Source: Haliotis asinina
Taxonomy: Eukaryota > Mollusca > Gastropoda > Lepetellida > Haliotidae
Assembly: GCF_037392515.1 (NCBI RefSeq)
Contig: NC_090290.1
Location: forward strand, 37,206,753-37,270,752
Direction of reading: 5' to 3'
Length of the DNA stretch: 64,000 nt
Below, one piece after another: positions 58,311 to 64,000 of the stretch. A model generated the notes under the pieces. It was not told the DNA's origin. It did no database searches and saw nothing but the letters and a program-made list of their open reading frames with translations. Made by a program: the position numbers and the translations under genes. Every line of letters starts with the position of its first letter. The stretch's first letter is position 1.

Positions 58311-58789
58311 TATGTATTCCACTTCTAAAAACCGTTCAAAGATTTAACCATTATAGCAATATTTCTTATTCAATGGAACCACGATTCCTGGCCTCAGATA
58401 CAATTTAGAGAATAACCAACAAAGATAAGTTGCATTTTTGTTTTCAAATGAATATATGGTTTTAATCCAGTGCCTTTGGAGACGGACTTAAACATTCATT
58501 AGCGACGGACAGGTTTTCTGGTAATTTCTAGTTTCGAGCAGGTTGTTCTCTACTATTCATTGACCTTTGAAGCGAGCAAATAAACAAGAAAAACCAAAAT
58601 GCAGAGTTCATTTGCAAAACTCAATCTCAGCGCCAGAATTATTGTAAATCCTTCAAATAGCGATTTTAGGTTTTGGCTGCAAACGACTAGGTTGTTCAGG
58701 ACAAGCGGGTCCAGGTGACATAACGTCATCAAATTGTGACATCATGAACAATCGATGACGTTGGACCGAACTGTCTCCACAACACACGG

Positions 58790-58957
58790 AGTAGATGAGT
58801 GATTATGGTGTTATATTGCCTTTTAACAATATTCCAGCATTATCAACTGGGACACAGGAATTGGGCTTCACATACTGCGCCCATGTTGGGAATCGAACAA
58901 TGATCTTTAGTGAGACGAGCGAACGATTTAACCACTAGGCTATCCCTCCGCCCCTAA
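58790..58957 (-). mobile_element. Family B tRNA-headed SINE
   Basis: Reverse, diverged copy ending in the head complement gatttaaccactaggctatc then cctccgcccct. Confidence 0.82.
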
Positions 58958-58969
58958 AAAACCCAATCG

Positions 58970-59496
58970 ACCATTCCTCGATATCTCCAGGGTATATTTT
59001 CCGATAAATCTACACTATATCCTGGATGCATCTATAGCTCGGTCAAATAATATTATTATCTCTCTTTGATAGCTCAGCATTCTCACAGTGGCCAGCCAAC
59101 TAAGCCGCCGTTACACACGAGCTTGTGTGTCACCAAAGATAGTGGTCGCAGCTGCGAAGGTTTGTTCGCAGTGCAATTCAGATTTTGGGGAAGTCATACA
59201 AAGTATCAGGTCCGAAACTTTAAAAAAAAACATACATGCAAGAACTCCTTCTATCTCTTTAAGAGTTCTTCTGCATGCTTTTTGTTACCAAGTTTGATCA
59301 GTTAGATAATTCAAAAAGCGAAAGTGAGTTGCGATTGGTACGCTCAACTTCTCATCGTAGACAGCTGATTGGATGGAAAGCCATCCAAGGGAGGTAATAA
59401 ATCAGTGGGCCGAGCGGTAGATGCAGTCAGGGTATAGTGTAGATTTATCGGAACGTATTCCCTGGAGATATCAAGGATGTCATTCTACCCTCATGG
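58970..59496. mobile_element. ~520-bp MITE, copy 2
   Basis: Left end cgatatctccagggtatatt then ttccgataaatctacactat; right end gggtatagtgtagatttatc, ggaacgtattccctggagat and atcaagg. These are inverted repeats of about 60 bases. See copy 1 at 41716-42236. Confidence 0.88.
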
Positions 59497-59679
59497 ATAA
59501 TACAGACTCGGTACATATGGTGATTTTGTGGTCACGGTGAGTAAATGTCGACGTATATATCTGAGCATGTAACTTGTAGTATGTTGATCATTCTGATCCT
59601 CACCATGTGTGACTAGCCATCCCCATTTAACTATTGCTATTAACCTCGGGGTTGTTCAAGACTCCATTATGGCGGATTG

Positions 59680-59845
59680 CCATGTTTCCTCTGAGCCTAG
59701 GGCATAAAACGTTCGCTTGTCTCGCCGAAGTCCCAGGTTCGATTCCCCACATGGGCACAATGTGTGAAGCCCACTTCTGGCGTCCCCCGCCGTGATGCTG
59801 AAGAAATATTGATAAAAGTGGCGCTGAACTAAGCTCACTCAACCA
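59680..59845 (+). mobile_element. Family B tRNA-headed SINE
   Basis: B box ggttcgattccccacatggg followed by body ggcgtcccccgccgtgatgc and a worn tail (aactaagctcactcaacc). The A-box side is degraded. Confidence 0.85.
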
Positions 59846-60254
59846 TTACGACCATAATTTAGCCATAGACATTCTCATCTAAATTCGATCAACATTGGTG
59901 ATCCTGTTTCAAGCTTGGTAAATGGTTAAAGTTTGTATAACACACAGTATTTCTATATGTATATTTCATATATGTCTTAGTTTCTTCTTTATGAACCACA
60001 ACATCAGATGATAAGTTTCTTTTGCCAGGTAGTTTACAAACAAAAAGTATTGGAACATCCTAAAATTCAATACAACCTCCAAATGTGGTGAGGTCCTTTA
60101 TACACTGAAGTAAATGCATTATTTTGTGTGCTTAACGGAATAGTACCACATGCTGGAACATGCAGTTAAGCACCAGATTCAATATTCGTTGAATTTTATT
60201 AAAATGAAACATGGTCACAAGCTCCATGGCCTTTCATATGTTTTTAAATCTTTG

Positions 60255-60410
60255 ATAAAGGCACAATGTCACATATTTTCGACAAAGTTTTGGCATATGT
60301 ATATTGGGACATCTGCACTCACACGAACGGTCCCACGTTGTGTTGCCGGTGTTTCCCGAACTGATTTTAGTCACATCAAGATCGCTCCAAAGGACACAAC
60401 TCTGCGCTTG
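60255..60410. repeat. Dispersed repeat, copy 2
   Basis: Counterpart of 49640-49925; the blocks are the same but the spacing differs. Confidence 0.5.
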
Positions 60411-61243
60411 ATGTAATGTTTGGGCCCTTGAGAGCGCGGGAGTCCATTTAATACAACGCTGCATTAATTCATTCAGACTTTTTAAATCAATAATGTAATC
60501 TAAATATGTCATTTATTTTTTAAATAAATTTATGGTAGCTTCCCAGGGGCCGAGTATTACTGGGAGAAAGCATTATGGTATCTTTTAGAGAAGTGTGATA
60601 TAGTGCCGTTAAAGTACACCGAAGTTCCGTATATTTTTATCTCGTGGTGTCATTGCAGTAATGCTGAAAATCCAGTAATCCGGTTAATTGCACCCCTGGG
60701 CAATCAAACATTTACAAGCGTTTGTCAAACGTCTTAGCGAAATGGTAAGTCGAATACATGTTGCATTACCGTGTCTCCGTTCATATGAAGTCTGTACAGG
60801 TTTGGAACCTGTAATTTGTTGTATCTTGAGCACCTGCTAGGTTTCATCAAAGACAGGCCTGTTCATTTAGGTCATACTGGGATTTCCAGCCTCAACTCAG
60901 ACGTGTTGAAATCTCGAAGAACCGCAACGGTCATTGACCCCTAGGGAAGCATTCATTGCTGTTGAGAAACAAACCTGTTTTCACAGTGATTCAAACCAGC
61001 ACAGGCAGCAATTATTTGCAGCAAAATCTGTGTTTATATCAGCTAAATAGCCCTCTCTGTAGCACCCTCACAAACTCACGCACAAGCAAGTAAAATGTAC
61101 TCAAATTTGATTTTGGTCACAGATGCATGAGATTTGAAAACCTCCACGTCCAACATATGAAATTATGTAGACTTTACAATGACATGGACTTTGATCAAGC
61201 ACTTTAATTATAATTTGCATGGTCGTTCGCCGTGCGATAATGA

Positions 61244-61474
61244 TTGAGTGAGTTTGGTTTTACGCCGCACCGAGCAATCCAGCTATGTGGCGGCGGTCTG
61301 TAAAAAATACATTCTGGACCAGACAATCCAGTGATCAACAGCATAAGCATTGTTCTACGCAGTTGATACGATGACTTGTGTCAAGCAAGTCAGGTAGCCT
61401 GACCACCCGATCCCATCAGACGTCACTTACGGCAAATATGGGTTACTAAAGACCCGGATCTTCACGTGTCCTGG
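61244..61474 (-). mobile_element. Family A SINE
   Basis: Reverse copy from gagtgagtttggttttacgc to ggatcttcacgtgtcc. It ends 35 bases before the acceptor of the first SLC17-like exon. Confidence 0.88.
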
Positions 61475-61509
61475 TGAAAACACTGAAATGATAATTAACA
61501 CTTTTTCAG

Positions 61510-61745
61510 GTGACGCGGAACATGGAGTTGTTCACAGCACCAACCAGGAATCTTTCTGTGAGAAGTACACATCCTGTCGGTGGATCATTGGTTACCTGTG
61601 CTGTTCTGTCCGGCTCGCCCAAACTACGCTACGACAGTGCATGGGCATGGCGGTTGTTGTCATGACGATGCCAGTGACCGGACCGGATGTTACGTCACGT
61701 TCACCTGTTGTGGAAAACAATACGTTGTCTAACCATGTTTTGAGT
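61510..61745 (+). CDS. SLC17-like exon a (membrane span 1)
   Basis: Acceptor ctttttcag. The frame needs one base from an upstream exon. The donor is placed at agt/gtgaga because it gives phase 0, needed by the next exon; other GTs downstream would also leave an open frame. Confidence 0.7.
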
Positions 61746-63548
61746 GTGAGAAGCATTGTGTTATTTATAGATTGCGCATCGACATCTACAGATTGTACCT
61801 TTATCGTTAGTCTTAAAAGTGTTAACAGAGTTAAAGGATAGGCGCGCACACACACACGCACACGCACACGCACACGCACACGCACGCATGCACATACACA
61901 CTCACACACACATAATAAATCCCACGCATACATACATTCACACATACACGCACCCACGCACACAAAAACCTACCCACCTACCACCCACACCCACATGCAT
62001 GCATGCGTGCATGATACATACATACATACATACATACATACATACATACATACATACATACATACATACATACATACATACATACATACATACATACATA
62101 CATACATACATACATACATACATACATACATACATACATACATACATACATACATACATACATACATACATACATACGCATGCATGAACGTACGCACGCA
62201 CCGGAATGTCACCGCCAATCATTCTTGTAATATCAATCCAGGGTTGATTATTTTCCAGACCTCAGAATTCACGTGGACCTCAGAATTCGAGGGATTGATT
62301 CTGTCGTCCTACACATTTGGTTTCCTAGCAACTCCGATACTCGGTGGCTATGTTGCTGGGAAATATGGCGGGAAGATTGTCATCACGGTTTCCCTCGTTG
62401 CTGGTTCTATTCTGACAATGGCAACTCCGGTGGCAGCACGAGCATACCCCACGTCTTTGGTGGTTCTTAGGGCTGTCGTGGGGCTGTTTATGGTAAATGT
62501 TGTATATAATAGAACTAGGGCTGCAACGATTCACACAGACCTCTATTCGATTTTCGATATTGGACCCTCGATTCGATCAGTTTGGGTTTTATTTTTCATT
62601 TAAGTAAAATCAGAATGTTTCATTTCAGTCTCATAGCTTATTACTCATGGCATATCACACTGAAAAATTATTCCAAGATTTGACTAGGAAATCAGGAATG
62701 ATAATGATTCAACATTTTCCAAATAAACAGAATATGGTATTTAAACTCAGAACGGCACTTTTCACTTTCTTGACCCCATGTCAAGAGCCATCAACGTTAT
62801 TAAAGTAAATATTTCAAAAGTCAAGTATGTGGAAATAAAGATAATTTAAATAGATAAGGTCATTTAAATAGATATTTAAATATGAAATCGAAATTGTGAT
62901 GACATCAGTTACAGAAAATTCGATTTTCGATCAATCGAACCGAGCCGTTGCAGTCCTGGTCTAAGTACTGTTCACTTAATCATTGTCTTTCATGATGACA
63001 TTCCAAAGAAATTATCATATGTAAATTATGTTATTTCTTTACGTATGATAATACCCCATTAATGATGCCAGATGAATCTTGAGGCGAATCATTATAGCAA
63101 ATAGATACACGAGAATAAGGTCGCCATGTCGGTGTGAACGTGTGCATGCAACTCAGTTCATTACTTTCCAATGCGACTCGGGAAGATTTCGGTTAGTATT
63201 GATCTTCTCTAACGTATGCTTGTCGTAAGAGGCGATTGACGGGATCGGGTGGTCGGGCTCGCTGACTTGGTTGACACATGTCATAGTATCCCAGTCGTTA
63301 GAACGACGCTCGTGCAGTTAATCGCTGAATTGTCGATTATTTATAGACCGCCACCATATAGCTGGAATATTGTTGAGTGCGGCGTAAAACTAATCGCACT
63401 CATTCACATACAAACACATTTTGTCATCAGCCAGTCTTGCATCTCCTGTGTTTGCCCTAGGGTTCTGTAGATCCGGCCATCCAGTCACTGTGGTCAAAGT
63501 GGGCTCCGAAACACGAAAAGGCGTCCCTCACGTCCTGTGCCTACTCCG
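61510..63548 (+). CDS. SLC17-type MFS anion transporter, three internal exons, gene incomplete at both ends
   Basis: Exons 61510-61745, 62259-62492 and 63461-63548 join in phase to 558 bases (about 186 residues). The first gives a cytosolic stretch and membrane span 1 (CRWIIGYLCCSVRLAQTTLR then QCMGMAVVVMT), then a lumenal loop with an NNT glycosylation sequon. The second gives FTWTSEFEGLILSSYTFGFL, the MFS loop 2-3 motif GGYVAGKYGGK, and spans 2-4. The third gives PAIQSLWSKWAPKHEKASL, the family's PAxxxxWSKWAPxxE box. SLC17 proteins move organic anions or phosphate, often into vesicles or lysosomes (sialin, VGLUT, NPT). The subfamily and substrate cannot be told. The start codon is upstream, the rest right of base 64000. 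The donor at 61745 is the least certain junction. Confidence 0.85.
61849..62176. repeat. (AC)n/(ACGC)n and (CATA)n microsatellites inside an SLC17-like intron
   Basis: AC-rich compound repeat 61849-61915, then about 40 uninterrupted CATA units at 62015-62176. Together they fill most of the 513-base intron. Confidence 0.97.
62259..62492 (+). CDS. SLC17-like exon b (spans 2-4)
   Basis: 78 codons, phase 0 at both ends, acceptor ttttccag, donor gtaaat. Ends SLVVLRAVVGLFM, where family members read LRALxGLxEG across the next junction. Confidence 0.92.
62514..62965. mobile_element. hAT-like non-autonomous element
   Basis: Left ctagggctgcaacgattcac then ctattcgattttcgat; right cgattttcgatcaatcgaac then cgttgcagtcctgg. 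It starts 22 bases past an SLC17-like donor. No obvious target duplication. Confidence 0.75.
63208..63405 (+). mobile_element. Family A SINE, 5'-truncated
   Basis: Forward copy from acgtatgcttgtcgtaagag to gtgcggcgtaaaactaatcg. It ends about 55 bases before the next acceptor. Confidence 0.9.
63461..63548 (+). CDS. SLC17-like exon c
   Basis: 88 bases encoding GSVDPAIQSLWSKWAPKHEK then ASLTSCAYS and one base of a split codon. Acceptor tttgccctag, donor gtatgt. Nothing recognisable follows to 64000. Confidence 0.88.
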
Positions 63549-64000
63549 GTATGTGATGACACGAGCATGTGCCTACAGCTTGTTAGGCTTGACTTGCGCT
63601 ACACTACCCATGCATAACCCGGGAGGTCAAATGGTACAAACTGCAGGTCGAGTTAACTAAGGTTGCGTCCGTGCGAAACATGCATGCGTAGATTAGTTTC
63701 AGAACTTGCTCTGACGGTTTCTCGACACTGAGATGCCAAACGTCAACATTGTCTCGGCTGCTCGGACATGTTGACAATCAACTGAGAAAGGTGCACCCCT
63801 CCACAGTAATAAATCCAACTAGTTGTGACACGGTCACGCGATTCATTAGTACTCACTTGATAAGGTCAAGCTGAACAAGCTGTACTACCCTGCTGTGTAA
63901 ACATACCCTTGTCCGAATCGTAAAAAAACATACCATTATTGTATATTCCTCTGTTTCCTCTCACCTCATTGGGCATACTTAGTTATATCGCCTTTTCCCT

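Larger units (their letters stand above)
50832..61509. other. Region between CS and the SLC17-like exons
   Basis: 10.7 kb in which I cannot support any coding exon; 5' exons of the SLC17-like gene may be hidden here. It contains a hAT-like element, four other MITE-like elements and several SINEs. Bases 52300-53200, 54620-56160, 56800-57380 and 59850-61240 are otherwise unassigned. Confidence 0.6.

Noticed and set aside
60150-60416. 88-codon open frame
   Set aside because: Overlaps a dispersed repeat also present in CS intron 9, where the frame is broken.
61938-62222. Open frames rich in CMYV or HTYI repeats
   Set aside because: They come from the CATA microsatellite inside an SLC17-like intron; only the last part of one frame (from 62259) is real exon.

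Overview
The window is animal nuclear DNA. Short coding exons with GT/AG junctions are separated by long, AT-rich introns packed with SINEs, MITE-like fold-backs, minisatellites and microsatellites. The dominant SINE, with its 3' tail gtaaaactaaactcactcac, and a tRNA-headed SINE sharing that tail match repeats I know from abalone (Haliotis). A vetigastropod mollusc is the best guess, from memory rather than from a search. No bacterial, viral or CRISPR features were seen.

Layout. (1) 1-14401, minus strand: the 5' nine exons (about 313 residues) of WDR75, a nucleolar WD40 protein of the small-subunit processome; the gene runs off the left edge. (2) 14402-14578: a 177-bp head-to-head promoter. 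(3) 14579-17954, plus strand: a complete three-exon TOMM7 gene (55 residues), easily missed because its longest exon is 103 bases. (4) 17955-27300: repeat-rich intergenic DNA. (5) 27446-50831, plus strand: a complete ten-exon mitochondrial citrate synthase gene (467 residues) with all three catalytic residues. (6) 50832-61509: repeat-rich DNA with no gene I can support. (7) 61510-63548, plus strand: three internal exons of an SLC17-type major-facilitator transporter that runs off the right edge.

Three genes belong to basic cell economy: ribosome biogenesis, import of proteins into mitochondria, and the first step of the TCA cycle. Citrate synthase is itself a client of the import complex that contains Tom7, but apart from the WDR75/TOMM7 shared promoter nothing suggests co-regulation.

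The most interesting material is non-coding. Two unrelated SINE heads share one 3' tail. A 51-bp minisatellite appears to have grown from a SINE end. A 72-bp higher-order repeat is built from a 24-bp monomer. The 3' end of citrate synthase exon 4 is duplicated and followed at once by about 30 copies of a 46-bp repeat, most of which carry the exon's 5' splice-site sequence. A 153-bp block is identical in two citrate synthase introns and carries a SINE junction that shows which copy came first. I found no new gene system; these structural observations are the candidates for follow-up.
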